NCBI GenBank assembly: GCA_018873245.2
Contig: JAEMBT020000009.1
Coordinates: forward strand, 12,187,112 to 12,251,111
DNA: 64,000 nt
Direction of reading: 5' to 3'
Source of the DNA: Archegozetes longisetosus
Lineage: Eukaryota; Arthropoda; Arachnida; Sarcoptiformes; Trhypochthoniidae
Shown here: piece by piece, positions 1-11,834 of the stretch
Position numbering within the stretch: the first letter of the stretch is position 1
Layout: each line of letters opens with the position of its first letter
Notes under the pieces: model-generated
What the model was told of the DNA's origin: nothing
The model's input: the letters and a program-made list of their open reading frames with translations, nothing else
Database searches by the model: none
Position numbers and translations under genes: made by a program

Positions 1-2
1 CA

Positions 3-527
3 ATGAAAAACATAAACAAACTGGTGGTCAATGTGGTGAACGGAACGAGTAATCGAAGTATTAGTACATCGGCAGTACTGAACGGTAAAAGAAACTTCCG
101 AAAGTTTATGATTCCAAACAAGAGAGGACAATTTGAACATCCCAGACTTCCTCAACCACTACTCGAAAAAGAGTACAATTACCCCGTATTTCGAGACACT
201 CTTTTGATTAGATACCCAGGAATCTGGCTCCGCAAAAAGTTGGTTTACGTGCCTGAAATGGAGCCCCAGCTCATCGTTCCTGATTTGGATGGATTCGAAC
301 TTAAGCCTTATGTTTCTTATAGATGTCCTGATATCACACAATCTAAATTCACTGCTAGAGATCTCTTCAACTCTACTCTCGCCGACTCTATCATTGAAAA
401 GTTTAAAAATAACCAACAAATTGACATATCTGTTGATGAGAAAGAAATCGAAAACGCCAGGATTAAAGCCAAACAGACGGGCGCTGACCTCTTCATTCGA
501 AATAGTGATTACGGCATCAAATCATAA
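3..527 (+). CDS. MRPL41: Mitochondrial ribosomal protein L41
   Basis: Component of the mitochondrial large ribosomal subunit, acting in mitochondrial translation. The 174-residue frame carries the family signature at about residues 82-110, including the core VPDLDGFELKPYVSY, followed by the conserved FTARDLF segment near 117. The first ~35 residues are rich in Ser, Asn, Arg and Lys with no acidic residue, as expected for a mitochondrial presequence, which supports the ATG at base 3. Human MRPL41 is 137 residues, so this copy is longer at both ends. There is no intron inside the frame. Only two bases lie upstream, so the promoter and any earlier exon are outside the window. Family identification is from recalled conserved motifs and is strong. 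Confidence 0.88.
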   Translation: MKNINKLVVNVVNGTSNRSISTSAVLNGKRNFRKFMIPNKRGQFEHPRLPQPLLEKEYNYPVFRDTLLIRYPGIWLRKKLVYVPEMEPQLIVPDLDGFELKPYVSYRCPDITQSKFTARDLFNSTLADSIIEKFKNNQQIDISVDEKEIENARIKAKQTGADLFIRNSDYGIKS

Positions 528-612
528 TTAGATATAAACATAGCTATAATCATAATTAGAAAAATATAGATTTTGTTTATATGTTATGAGACATACCCGT
601 CTTTATGATATG

Positions 613-618
613 AATAAA
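613..618 (+). terminator. Poly(A) signal of MRPL41
   Basis: Canonical AATAAA 85 bases after the MRPL41 stop codon, immediately before a TTAGG-type tract. Confidence 0.55.
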
Positions 619-633
619 GGTTAGGTTAGGTTA
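619..633 (+). repeat. Interstitial (TTAGG)n tract
   Basis: Three tandem copies of the arthropod telomere pentamer directly behind the MRPL41 poly(A) signal. Confidence 0.8.
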
Positions 634-700
634 TGAATAGGTTCACAGTATTTGATTAATCGTATCGTTACTTCTATTAATCAATTAGGAAAATATAGGG

Positions 701-1071
701 TATGTCTGAAAGCTTATAAATGTTATCTTTTCCTAACTATGGTTATAACTTACTAATGATTTTATTTGCTCAGCAAATCTAAATTATTGTTTAAGTCAAC
801 ATATACTTAGTTTAAATGTTTCACTTGTTTATTAAATTTTCAAATACATTAAATTCAATATGTTCTAGTACTGATTATAAACTTTTGTTTCGATTTGTTT
901 GTCGATCTAAACTGAGCCTAAGTTTGCGCTAAAAGTTGAACTCAACTAAACTTACATAAAACGTATATCTAAATTTTGTAAAACTCTTTTAATATTTGGG
1001 CAAAACACTGATCTAGGAGTGAATACCGAACACCTGGTGCTAAAAACGATAAATGAATGAGAATTGTTTAG
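701..1071 (+). repeat. Dispersed repeat, copy A (pairs with 13271-13662)
   Basis: About 370 bp that align in the same orientation with 13271-13662. Long shared blocks include TTTATTTGCTCAGCAAATCT near 760 and CTAAACTGAGCCTAAGTTTG near 907. Identity by eye is roughly 80 percent with small indels. No open frame or terminal inverted repeat is visible. The two copies bracket the ankyrin/transposon block. Confidence 0.85.
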
Positions 1072-1076
1072 ATCAT

Positions 1077-1590
1077 CTGAAAGTTTTTAGCCAAGCACAG
1101 CCTTTTAATGTTATCGATGGATTTTTTGCGCACATAGTCTGTTTACATTATGTGATAATTCTGACAAAATTTAATTATAATCGTAAACTCAGTTCAAATT
1201 CTGAATGTCTTAAAGAATACTAGTCAGCTATCCAAGTAATTTCATACAATCGCAAACTGAAAGCTTTTAGCCACAACGAAATTAATTAACTAAATATTTG
1301 ATTTGAATTATCAATTTTCAAAGTTCTATTTCTGAACTTCTTTTCTGCTATACGGAGAACGTCTTTCTCTACACTTCTCTATAAATTGTCAAAATATACC
1401 TTACAACTCATTCCATTATATTTAATATATCTCAGGTATCCGACTAGCATTCTTTAAAATATTACAGAATTTGAATAGAGTTTACGATTATAATAAAATG
1501 TCAGAATTATCACATAATGTAAACAGATTTTCTTGACGAAAAAATCTGTCGATATCATTAACAGATTATGCTTTGGCTTAAAACTTTCAG
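1077..1590. repeat. Fold-back inverted repeat
   Basis: Bases 1077-1205 reappear as an imperfect reverse complement at 1464-1590, with about 258 bases between the arms. Conserved arm segments include ATTATGTGATAATTCTGAC near 1147 against its complement near 1500, and AGTTTTTAGCCAAGCAC near 1082 against its complement ending at 1587. No protein is encoded. It could be a foldback or MITE-like element; target duplications were not found. Confidence 0.75.
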
Positions 1591-1646
1591 TATGACCTAG
1601 TATAACCTCCATATTAGTGCTGATTTTGAATAAGAATCTTTGAAGG

Positions 1647-2805
1647 CAGTGATGCACGCGCTCAGTGCTCGTGCTTACGCTCGGTCCGAAATTGGCGCCC
1701 GGCGCTCGCGCTAACACTCGGGGCAAATGAAACTCTCGGCGCTCACTTTATCGAAGCACTCGAGCGCCGAGGGTTTATCGAGCGTCAAGTCAGCAAAGTT
1801 CATGAATGGAAAGGCTTTTTCAACATAAAGTTTATCTGTTTTATTTGAGCTGTAATTTGATCTGTATATCAATTCCATAAATAAGTACTCACTGATCAAA
1901 ATTTATTTAAATACTTTAGTTTAAAAGTTGATACTTTGTAAATGAAATGCCTATATTGAAGATATGTGAACACATTTAGTTTCAAGCTCAAAGAGTCGTC
2001 AAACGCCGCAGTATATATTTGACCTTCTAATACTGATTGTGAATCTCCTGGGATAAAGTTTCATAAGATGATAGAGAAATTTGATCAAAACTTTCAAGCC
2101 TTCTCATACTTTATAATATATGTGTTGGTATATCAATTTATAATAGCAGTTTTCAGTTATATTCAATGAAATGATTTATTTTCACATTCAGACGAATCAC
2201 ATGAACGGTTATCCGTATATAAGATATGATTTTTCTTACATGAACACAAACGTATATATTTTCCTTTACGGTTGCAAATGTTATGACTTGTATGAGATGT
2301 TATTGCTCAAGGTTTTTATCTACTTTTAAAGATAGAGGTTCCCAAATCATAGAAAGTATTACAAAAACTAACATTTTGTGGAACTATTACAAATATTTAA
2401 GCAAATATTTGACGTTCAATATACTGGCAACAAGTGTTCTCAGCGAACAAATATTTTCTAAGGTGAGTGATGTAACACTTATATCATTAAAAAGAGAAAA
2501 AATTGTCTAAAGATTCTATACAATCGATAATGTGTGGCGATTCTATGTCTAAACTCTTTAAAACAGAGTATGTCATAAATTCTTGTGTAAATAATTATAT
2601 CTAATAAAATCTAATGTTTATATATTTAAAATATCTATACTGTAATTTTAATATGGAAAATGCGTACTAAGACTTGACACTCAACGCTCACATTCGGCGC
2701 TCGGAGGTCCGACGCTCGAGCGTCCACTCACGCTAGGCAAAATCAGAACGTTTGACGCTCGCGCTCTCTACTAAGCGCCAAACGCTCGAGCGTTGAGCAC
2801 CACTG
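1647..2805. mobile_element. hAT-family DNA transposon, degenerate
   Basis: The left end reads CAGTGATGCAC and the right end, on the opposite strand, CAGTGGTGCTC, the terminal form typical of hAT elements. The 8 bases TTTGAAGG occur exactly on both sides (1639-1646 and 2806-2813), which is the hAT target-duplication length. Both subterminal regions (1650-1780 and 2675-2800) are GC-rich and full of GCGCTC/CGAGCG repeats, unlike their AT-rich surroundings. The interior retains a C-terminal transposase remnant. At 1159 bp it is internally deleted and non-autonomous. Confidence 0.93.
2283..2510 (+). pseudogene. hAT transposase C-terminal (dimerisation) remnant
   Basis: A 75-codon frame inside the hAT element. 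Its second half, LATSVLSEQIFSKVSD followed by LKREKI, matches the conserved hAT C-terminal dimerisation signature (A-T-S-x-x-S-E-x-x-F-S-x-x-x-x). The DNA-binding finger and the catalytic core are absent. It lies in the transposon orientation expected from the ends and is not functional alone. Confidence 0.75.
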
Positions 2806-2813
2806 TTTGAAGG

Positions 2814-5036
2814 TATCCCTTATTGATAGAGTAAACATTTGGGTTGTTATATATACGAAATCAAAACTATCGATCATTAGCTTCAATTTCTTTACTCTAA
2901 TATTTTGTCGCTGAATTTCCATAAACTGTAGAATCAAGATTTGAGCTTTACTTCAATCAAGTACTTGTGTAAAAGTTTTGACATCAGCTGAAGTTATAAT
3001 ACTTTTGTGAGACAAGTGGTAAGCGTTGAAAATGCAGTATATCTTAAATTTGAAAGCAAGGCATTAAAAGTGTGCCTTGCTTCGTTATTGAAGCGTTTTG
3101 TTGCAATCATTCTTCATAACATCTCATAAGTATGGTTAAGTTTTATGTTTGGTTAAACACAAGTGTATTTACAGTACAACCTGATTTCGGAGGAAACTTG
3201 TTCGCTTGCTCTCAGTACTTTTGCAAATCACGCTTAATTCTATTTACATTTAGTTAAATTTTAAATATTTGAAGGTTTGTTTTGAATAATTCTTAATTGT
3301 TTTGCCACTTAAACAAACTACCGTTAATGAACGTGAGTTTGGCCAACAAAACTTAGAACAGACATTAAATAGTTTTCAAGCTTGAATTTTGGATTTTTTC
3401 AATTAAAAACATACTTTTCTAATGAGAATAGGTCTGCAGCATTCATATTATTGCAAATGAAGCTCACTTAAGATATGCTCAAAGTTGAAGTCATCTATAA
3501 ACGTACACAACTTAATAAATATAAGATGCTAAGATTCACAATTCTTTTTACGATATTAATAAGCTTATCAAAATGATAAAAGGTAGCTGACTCTCGTTCT
3601 GAGTAATTATTCAGTAGATTAACTGATTAGAAACAGCAAACAATATTTCCAAAACGCAAACAGCAATCAGTTAATCCCTAATTTATAAAGGTTTTCCGAT
3701 TGAAAACAATCGATTTCATACTAATTCGTCATTTTATTTGAATCAATAATTATATGAAAGTTGAAAAACAATTTAGACGAGAACTGCATCATCTCTACAA
3801 AACTCCATCTCATTTGATCCGATGATTTCAAAAATTAGGTTTTTATTACCTTTCTGTTTATTGATCTCAAAATTCTTAACAATAACATTTCATATGTTCT
3901 AAGTTTATCGATTTAAACTTATTTTATGAATAAATACCTATTCTGAACTTAATCAATTAGATCTAATTTTTTCCTCTAAAGTACTGTCAATTCCGTTGTC
4001 CTTAACTGATCGACGAATTGAAAATACCTTTCTCTAAATGAGCATTATAAATTTCCATACAACTAATATGACAAACTCTGTTTTTACTCAATCCAAATGT
4101 TTTAATTAGTTCTCGTAACAATTTTCCACTAGAAATTCTTAGTTACACCTAAAAGAAATTTGTTTTTCTGCAACCTTTAAAGTTGATCATCATCTCTTAA
4201 ACCAGTTTTAAAGGCAAGATTCATGTTGAAATAAGCATAAGTTTGATTAGTAGAGTAAGGACAAAATTACTATTGAGACTATTTTAATATAAATGATCAA
4301 GTTGTTGATATCTTTTAAAAGAACTGGAATTTGAAGGTAAGCTACTTTTAGAAAATTTATTTTCAAATGTATCAATGAGTTTATTAAATTAAAACCTGCT
4401 TCTTCCATATTTAATGTTTGCCTTTTGTTTAATTCACTAACGTTTTAAGTAAGTTTAAAATTTGTTTGAATAATATCTGAAAGATAGAATCGTCAGTGAT
4501 GTCCGAGCTTTTAAAAGCGTTTTCTATTCATAAGATAATCATATTTTGATTGAACAGATTAATTGAATAACAAAATATTGATAATAAATTATAGGAATTT
4601 TATATGATGGAAAGTCTTTTTTGCGACTGTTATTAGAATCACATTAATAGTTGTCTTTGATATACAAACGTTTAATTTTTTTCGATGACTTAATACTGAT
4701 TAATTCTATCAAAAGAAAAATTATTTCACAGTTAAATATATATTCATTTAATGCATATTTTGGTTGAAAGTATTTTTAAATGAATTTTTATGTTCATTCC
4801 ACGACAGAGTACGCGCTCATCTATTGTGAGAAAATTTTACTTTGATGTTAAAGAGCCTCTGGCATATCGTTGATAATCCAGTCATTCATTTGATAGTATT
4901 TGATCGTAATTTAAATCACTTGAAACTTTCAACTGATTAAGCTTGTTCTTCAATTGAGAAAACTTTTGAAAGAGGTATTGTATTATAAAAAAATGTAACA
5001 GTAAAGATAATTTATTTTACTTTTATAGAATAAAAG
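2814..5036. other. Non-coding AT-rich stretch
   Basis: No gene, repeat family or RNA gene recognised. Just before the ankyrin start, the pyrimidine-rich segment ending in TTTTATAG at 5022-5029 looks like a 3' splice site, so a 5' untranslated exon of the ankyrin gene may lie here. Confidence 0.5.
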
Positions 5037-8000
5037 ATGCAAACTTTGACATCTAGTAGATCTACAAGTCACACATCCAATATAACAATAAAATTTGACA
5101 CATCAAGCAACTACAATATCGAAGATGATAATCATAATACATTTCTACACTCGGCTGTAGAGAATGGTAGTGAGGAAATGGTTGAAATATTATTAAACAA
5201 TGGAGCTGATATCAATTTTGTTGATAAAAACGGCAAAAACCACTAGATTTAGCTATTGAAAAAGGATATTTAAATATAGTAAAACAACTGATAGACAGAG
5301 AGACTGATATTAACTTTGCTGATAAAGATGGTTGGACACCTTTGCATAAAGCCGCGAAAGAAGGTAAATTGGATGTTGCTATATTTGTTCTCTTGAGAGG
5401 TGCTTATATTAATGCTAAAAATAACGAAAATTGGACACCTCTACACTTGGCTACTTACTATGATAAACCTGATGTAGTGCGACTTCTGCTTGATAACGGC
5501 GCTGACATTAATGCTAAGGAAAAAAATAGATGGACACCTCTACATTTGGCTGCCAAGAATGACAAACCTGATTTAGTGAGACTTCTGCTTGATAGAGGTG
5601 CTAAAATTAATGCTGTAGAAAAGAACGAGTGGACAGCATTACACTTGGCTGTTCGTCACGAAAATCCTGATATGGTGAGACTTCTTCTTGATAGAGGTGC
5701 TGACATCAATGCTAAAGATGTTGAAGATTTGACACCTCTACACTTTGTTGCTAGTGATTATGATACACCTGATTTAGTCACACTTCTTCTTGACAAGGGT
5801 GCTGATATAAATGCAAAAAATAAGTGGAATTGGACACCTTTACATTTAGCTTCTCATGATAACAATAAGCCAAGTATAGTTGCCGTTCTTGTTGATAGGG
5901 GTGCTGATATAGATGCTTTGGGTCGGAATAATTGGACACCTTTGCATCGAGCAGCTGAAAGTGGTTACTTAGAAATTGTTCAGATTCTCACACAGAAAGG
6001 AGCGAATTCCAACGTTAAAAATATTGATGGCGAAACGCCTTTGCACGTAGCTGTTAGCAAAGACAAATCCGAAGTAGTCAAACATTTGATAGATAATGGT
6101 GCTGACATTTGTATCAAAAATAATTCAGGTTCAACATCGTTAGATTTGGCAGATAAATCAGAAATAATAATGCTACTTGTAGATAAATTAGCTGCTATGA
6201 ATAAAATGACGCATTTGCATGCTGCTATTAGATATGGATCACCAAAAATACTAAACCTTTTAATGCATGGAAATATTAATACTAAGGATAACGACGGTAA
6301 TTCCCCACTGCACTGGGCTGTTAAAGAGGGTGAATTGGATGCTATAAGAACTCTCATCGATAAAGGCGCTAGCATAAATGAAAAAAATAATCTTGGTCGA
6401 ATACCTTTACATTTGGCTACCGAAAATGGCCTATTGAATGTAGTCGCACTACTTCTAGACAAGGATTCTTTTATTAATGTCAAAGATAAGAATGATTGGA
6501 CACCACTGCACTTGGCTGCTCGTTATAATGGCAACTCTGATATAGTGAGGATTCTTCTCGATAGAGGTGCTGACATTAATGTTGAAACAAATAATGACGC
6601 GACACCTCTACACTTGGCTACAAGAAATGGCAAATCTGATGTAGTGAGACTTCTTCTTGATAAGGGTTCTGATATTAATGCTAAAGAAGAGGATGAGTGT
6701 ACACCTCTTCACTTAGCTGCTCGTTTTGACACACCTGTAGTAGTGAGACTTCTTCTTGATAAAGGCGCTGACACTAATGCTAAAAATAATGAAGATTGGA
6801 CACCTCTACATCTTGCTGTTCGTTATAATGACAAGTCTGATGTAGTGAGACTTCTTCTTGATAAAGGCGCTGACACCAATGCTAAAAATAATGAAGATTG
6901 GACATCTCTACATCTGGCTGTTCGTTATAATGACAAGTCTGATGTAGTGAGACTTCTTCTTGATAAAGGCGCTGACACCAATGCTAAAAATAATGAAGAT
7001 TGGACACCTCTACATCTGGCTGTTCGTTATAATGACAAGTCTGATGTAGTAAGACTTCTTCTTGATAAAGGCGCTGACATTAATGCTAAAAATAATGAAA
7101 ATTTGACACCTTTGCATTTCGCCGTTCGTTACAACGGCAAACCTGATGTGGTGAAACTTCTACTTGATAGAGGTGCTGTCGTTAATGCGAAAAATAATGA
7201 AGATTGGACACCTCTACATCTCGCTGCTCGCTATAGTGACAAACTTGATGTATTGAGCCTTCTACTTGATAGAGGTGCTGACATTAACGCTAAAACAAAC
7301 TCAGGCTTAACATCGTTAGACTTGGCAGACAAATCAGAGATAGTATGGCTTATTTTGGATAAATTAGCTAATTTAAATAATACGACGCATTTGTATGTTG
7401 CTGTTAGATATGGATCATCAAAAATAGTTAATCTTTTCACACATGAAAATATTAATACTAAGGATAATGATTGTAATAGCCTACTGCATTGGGCCGTTAA
7501 GAGGGTAGATTCGAAGTTATAAGACTTCTCATCGATAAAGGTGCTAACATTAATGCAAAAAATAACCTTGATCGTACACCTTTGCACTTGGCTGCTGCAA
7601 ATGGTCGATTGAATGTGGTTGCACTACTTCTTGATAAAGGTTCTGACGCTAATGCTAGAGAAAAGAATAATTGGACACCTTTACATTTCTCTGTTGAAAA
7701 TGGAAACGAGAATGTAGTTCAATTGCTAATTGATAAAGGTGCAGACCTTAATGCTGTAACCAACTCTGGTCAAACATCACTAGATATTGCGAAGCAAAAG
7801 AATCATTTAAAAGTTGGTAAAATTTTAATCAGAGAAGAATTGTTTAATGCTGTGAAAGCGAAGATATAAGTAGAATTAAATACTATCTTTCTAATGGTGT
7901 TGATATAAATCTTACAGGAAGAGATGATTGGACATCACTACACATTGCAGTTAAACTAGATAACCTTAATATGACTGAACTTCTCTAAATCATGGTGCTA

Positions 8001-9665
8001 ACATTGAAGCTAAAACTAAATTTGGATGGACACCTTTACACTTGGCTTCAGAAAAGGGAACAATGAATGTTGTCGAATTTCTTATGGATAAAGGCGCAGA
8101 TATTAACGCTAAAAATAATGACGATTGGACACCTCTACATTTCGCCGTTTACAACAATAATTTCCATATGGCTAAGTTACTTATAGATAAAGGAGCTAAT
8201 ATTAATGTCAAAAATAACGATGATTGGACACCCTTGCATTGGACCGCTTACAATGGTAATTCAAGTTTAGCAAAATTACTTTTAAACAAAGGTGCTGACA
8301 TTGAATCTAAAGATAATTTTGGTTCAACTCCTCTATACTATGCCGCTAAAGAAGGCAAATTGGATCTTGTTAAATTACTTGTAGAGAATGGAGCTGATGT
8401 TAATGTTAATCAAGTAGATGGTAGAACACCTTTACACTGGGCAGCTTATAATAATCATTTGGATATGGTCAAATTTCTTATTACAAAAAAGCAAATATTA
8501 ATGCTAAAGATAAGAATGATTGGACACCTTTGCACTTCGCTGCTAAAAATGGAAACTTAGATTTAGTTAAACTTCTTATAAATAACAGAGCCATGATTAA
8601 AGTAACAAACACGAATGGATTGACACCTCTAGAATTGGCACATAATTTAGATTTAATAAAGTTTCTTGTTAATGAAATAGTCAAATTGGATAATATAACA
8701 CCTTTACATGCTGCTATTAAATACGGAACATTAAAGGCAGTAGAACTGTTTACAAATACTAATATTAATTCTAAGGATGAAAACGGCTCAACACCTCTGC
8801 ATCTTGCTGCCGAAAAAGTAAACATAGATTTAGTCAGACTTCTTATAAACAAAGGTGCTGATGTTAAAGTAAAACAAAAAATCGTGACACACCTTTACAT
8901 GTGGCTGCAAGGTGCGGTAAGATTGATGTAGTCAAGATTCTTCTTGATAATGGTGCCAAAATTTATTCTAAAGGACTTAATAATTGGACGCCTTTGCATT
9001 ATGGTGCTTTAAATGATCATATAAATGTAATCAAACTTCTAATTGAAAAGGGAGCTGATATTAACGCTGAAGGAAATGGTCATAAAAAATCACTGGATAT
9101 TGCCATTGAACACAATAGTAAAAATGCAATAGTATTTTTGAAGCAAGAACATGAAAGAAAAAGTAACTCTAAAATTACAATTGTTAAACCAATTCGTAGC
9201 CGTCGCGATATTGAGATGGTAGCCAGTAGCGCAGTGAAGAAACCTTTTTTCATAAATGATTTGTTCACGTGGGCAATTAGTGGATTATTTAGTCGGGGTA
9301 TTTCTGTTGTAACTTCTATGCAACAACCAGATATACATGATAACTCATCAGATCTTCCACAAATTCATGTCAATGGTACAATATTACTATTAGATGTATT
9401 CATTAGAAAAATCACGAATCGAAAGTACATATTGGCACCATTTGTACCCTCATTAGAACTTCAATCCACTGCATTAAGCATTACAGAAGAGTTTGGAAAG
9501 CTATTAAACTCCATTAGCAACATACCAGCAGAAGAACTTATTGATCTTGCAGCAGTACAATCAAGTTTATTCAAAGCTGCTATGAGTGGTAATGGTAATA
9601 AAATTCCAGAAATATTACTCTCATACATAAAAGAAGCTGCTATAACATTAGAACCATCAAACTAA
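5037..9665 (+). CDS. Large ankyrin-repeat protein with latrotoxin-like layout; frame broken six times
   Basis: The ATG at 5037 follows a possible splice acceptor. About 40 ankyrin repeats of ~33 residues run from 5130 to 9115, each with the TPLHLA helix and the LLLDKGADIN turn. After them come an RSRR site (9195-9206) and a unique ~150-residue C-terminal region ending at 9663. An ankyrin array, a furin-like site and a C-terminal domain together resemble the layout of spider latrotoxins and of ankyrin proteins in arthropod endosymbionts. No latrotoxin N-terminal domain is seen. The gene has no intron in 4.6 kb, unlike its neighbours. The frame slips by one base near 5235, 7500, 7860, 7985, 8488 and 8878, each time as a loss of one base, several in A-runs. 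It is therefore either a young pseudogene or an intact gene damaged by assembly errors. A direct toxic role is not shown by the sequence. Confidence 0.8.
9195..9662 (+). other. C-terminal domain of the ankyrin protein after an RSRR site
   Basis: RSRR at 9195-9206 fits the proprotein-convertase consensus R-x-R/K-R. It is followed by a hydrophobic, aromatic segment (PFFINDLFTWAISGLF, from about 9241) and a mixed helical tail with no ankyrin features. In latrotoxins the C-terminal region is removed by furin-like cleavage at a comparable place. The homology is suggested by position and character, not proven. Confidence 0.45.
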
Positions 9666-9772
9666 AAGTCTTTCTTAAACATAATCCTACTCCTAATGTA
9701 TTAAAGGATTAAACAACTCATCTATCATCTTTACAAGAATATGCTTGGAAAACAGATGATAAACCTTTTTAA

Positions 9773-10486
9773 CTCTCGCACACTCAGGGTGGGGTCATTT
9801 TGACCTCAGAGAAGCGAAAGTTGAGAATCTTATTTGTATCTTCGAAGTAATTCATAATCTCACATGTATTAGTTTTATTTACAAGTTATAATATTCAAAA
9901 ATAATTTGGTATAAAAAAGGAAGTACTGGGAATTATAAACAATCTAAAATATATGCAAAGTACAAAAATAAGTATTTGCATTAAGTTCGCTATATATGTT
10001 ATCTTATTTCTTCATTTTTGATGCATTACTAAGCTTTATTTGTTTATTAAAAAATAAAATGTCATAAAAAAGAAGCGAATGTACTAGTGTTCGAGCGTTA
10101 GCTGACAGTAGTTGGTTCGAGGAAACCGATTACTATCATTTAAGGTCGAACACTAGTACGAGCTTAGATGATACATCGTACTCTATCATCGTAAATATCA
10201 TTTGGATATTACATTATTTCTATATACTTTATAATATTTATAGTCTCATAATTGGATATTTGTTAAACCGTAGCACGCAGACCTGGGGTATAAATGCGGC
10301 GGACCTGCAGTATTCTACCTACGCGTTGGTGCAGGACGGGCAATAGCAATATTCACTGGCTAACGGGACTAATAAAACCATCGGCTAATTAAAAATAAGT
10401 TATTTGTAATGTTATTCTATTTAAAACAGTGTGAGATCAAAATGACTCACGTTAGGGTACTAAAAAGTACTTTAGGTGTGCAAGGG
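9773..10486. mobile_element. piggyBac-like MITE
   Basis: The left end starts at 9773 right after a TTAA (9769-9772). Both ends carry a GCACAC motif and the block TCATTTTGA, in opposite orientation (9796-9804 and the complement near 10435-10443), as in piggyBac-like termini. The right end finishes CAAGGG at 10486 and is followed by TAAA rather than TTAA. There is no transposase inside the 714 bp. The interior holds a strong hairpin and a GC-richer patch at 10265-10360. Confidence 0.65.
10080..10159. other. Long hairpin inside the piggyBac-like MITE
   Basis: GTACTAGTGTTCGA at 10080 is matched exactly by its reverse complement at 10146-10159. Pairing continues inward with mismatches and G-U pairs for about 20 more positions, leaving a loop of a few bases around 10118. 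Size and shape resemble a precursor of small RNA, but no expression evidence exists here. Confidence 0.55.
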
Positions 10487-11099
10487 TAAAAAATATGGAT
10501 AAAAACAAATAAGTCATATAATTTTACCAAGCAATAATTTAGAATTTAACATTATATAATAATTATATAGAATATATTGAAATGTCAATACTTATTAATA
10601 ATGGCAGTTATAGCTGAACTTTATAAAACAGGAAGATCGTTGTTAATATGAACTTAATAATTGCTGTTCTATCTCATAATCTTTCTAGCTGTGATTGTTA
10701 ACAAATATGTTAAAGAAATTTATGCATTTTAAGTATATTTTCTTTTAATATAAAACACTTTGTGCTTGGTATAATTTAAATTTCTCTGCTGCTTATATTT
10801 ATATTTATTATTTCTTTAACATTTAACATGACAAATGCGTTGACTAGATTTTAATTAAGATTCTTGATATCATCTGGTAGTACAGTTTTGGCCGATCAGT
10901 TTGGATCATGCAACCAAAATGATACTTCCTTACAATTATTTTTTGCATTACTAATTGGTATTATTAAAGAATATATGTTTTTTATGCATTTATTTTTCGA
11001 CTGAAAAAAGCAAAATATGCAAATAAGTTAATACAATGTAAGAAATTAGTTTACTTTAACTTCTTAAACAATTTATTAATCAATACAAAATATATTAAA
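10487..11099. other. Non-coding AT-rich stretch
   Basis: No gene seen. TACAGTTTTGGCCGATCAG near 10881 resembles a Tc1-type end and could mark the edge of the transposase relic that follows; no partner on the far side was found. Confidence 0.4.
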
Positions 11100-11640
11100 A
11101 ACGAGTTGTTTCTCCGTTATTTGCAATTACTGCTCTATATCTATCACTCATAGAGAGTGCTAAATTTTTAAGAGTTTCTGAATCTAAGCTCATTTGATTC
11201 CATTGAAACTGCAATTCATTTCATAAAAGTTCATGGTTATTAAAGATAATTCTCTTTTTTAAATTATTCTACTTATTAGCCCAAGTAAATTTTAAATTGG
11301 ATTACAATCAGGGCTATATGGAGAGTGTGCAATAACTCTCTCAGGCCCGAATCCCAAAACCAAATACGTTAGTGTCTAATAACTGCTATTATCATGCAGA
11401 ATGTAAAAATCCATGTCATGAAAGTCTCTTTGAGAGTAAGGCATGACAGTCTTCTAAATATTCCACATACTGGTCAGAATTAAAGTTACCATAAGATCTA
11501 ATTATAGGACCAACACCAGCATAAGAGAAACATGCACAACACATTATACAACTCCAGCCTGAGCTCTATATTTGCAGAATATTCTCTGGATCAATACGAG
11601 TTCCTACCATTCTTCTAACTTGAATATAATTCACCTCGAA
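11100..11640 (-). pseudogene. Tc1/mariner-like transposase relic
   Basis: Translated on the minus strand in shifting frames, the region shows Tc1-type landmarks in order: FSYAGVGPIIRSYGNFN (about 11,480-11,540), ILHDN (about 11,385-11,402), SPYSPDCNPI (about 11,293-11,325) and the terminal LSMSDRYRAVI (about 11,120-11,155). The codon where the catalytic Glu after NPI should stand is a stop. Several stops and frame changes show it is dead. The N-terminal DNA-binding part (toward 11,830) is not recognisable. Confidence 0.72.
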
Positions 11641-11834
11641 TGCAATCATATAACATTGATGAGAATAATGTTGAAAATTATTTGTTTTGTTAAATTGTTT
11701 CGAAAGATATTCGATGCCATCTTGTAGTCCTTCACAGCCACAGTATTAGAGACGTACTGATGATCATCAATAGACGAATGTATTAATGTGTTCAGCAGTT
11801 GCAGTCTCTCTGTAATGATATGGAATATAGTCAA

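Noticed and set aside
5980-6483. Long open frame antisense to the ankyrin repeats (also 7231-7587 and 8481-8852)
   Set aside because: Shadow of the repeat periodicity; the sense strand encodes clear ankyrin repeats.
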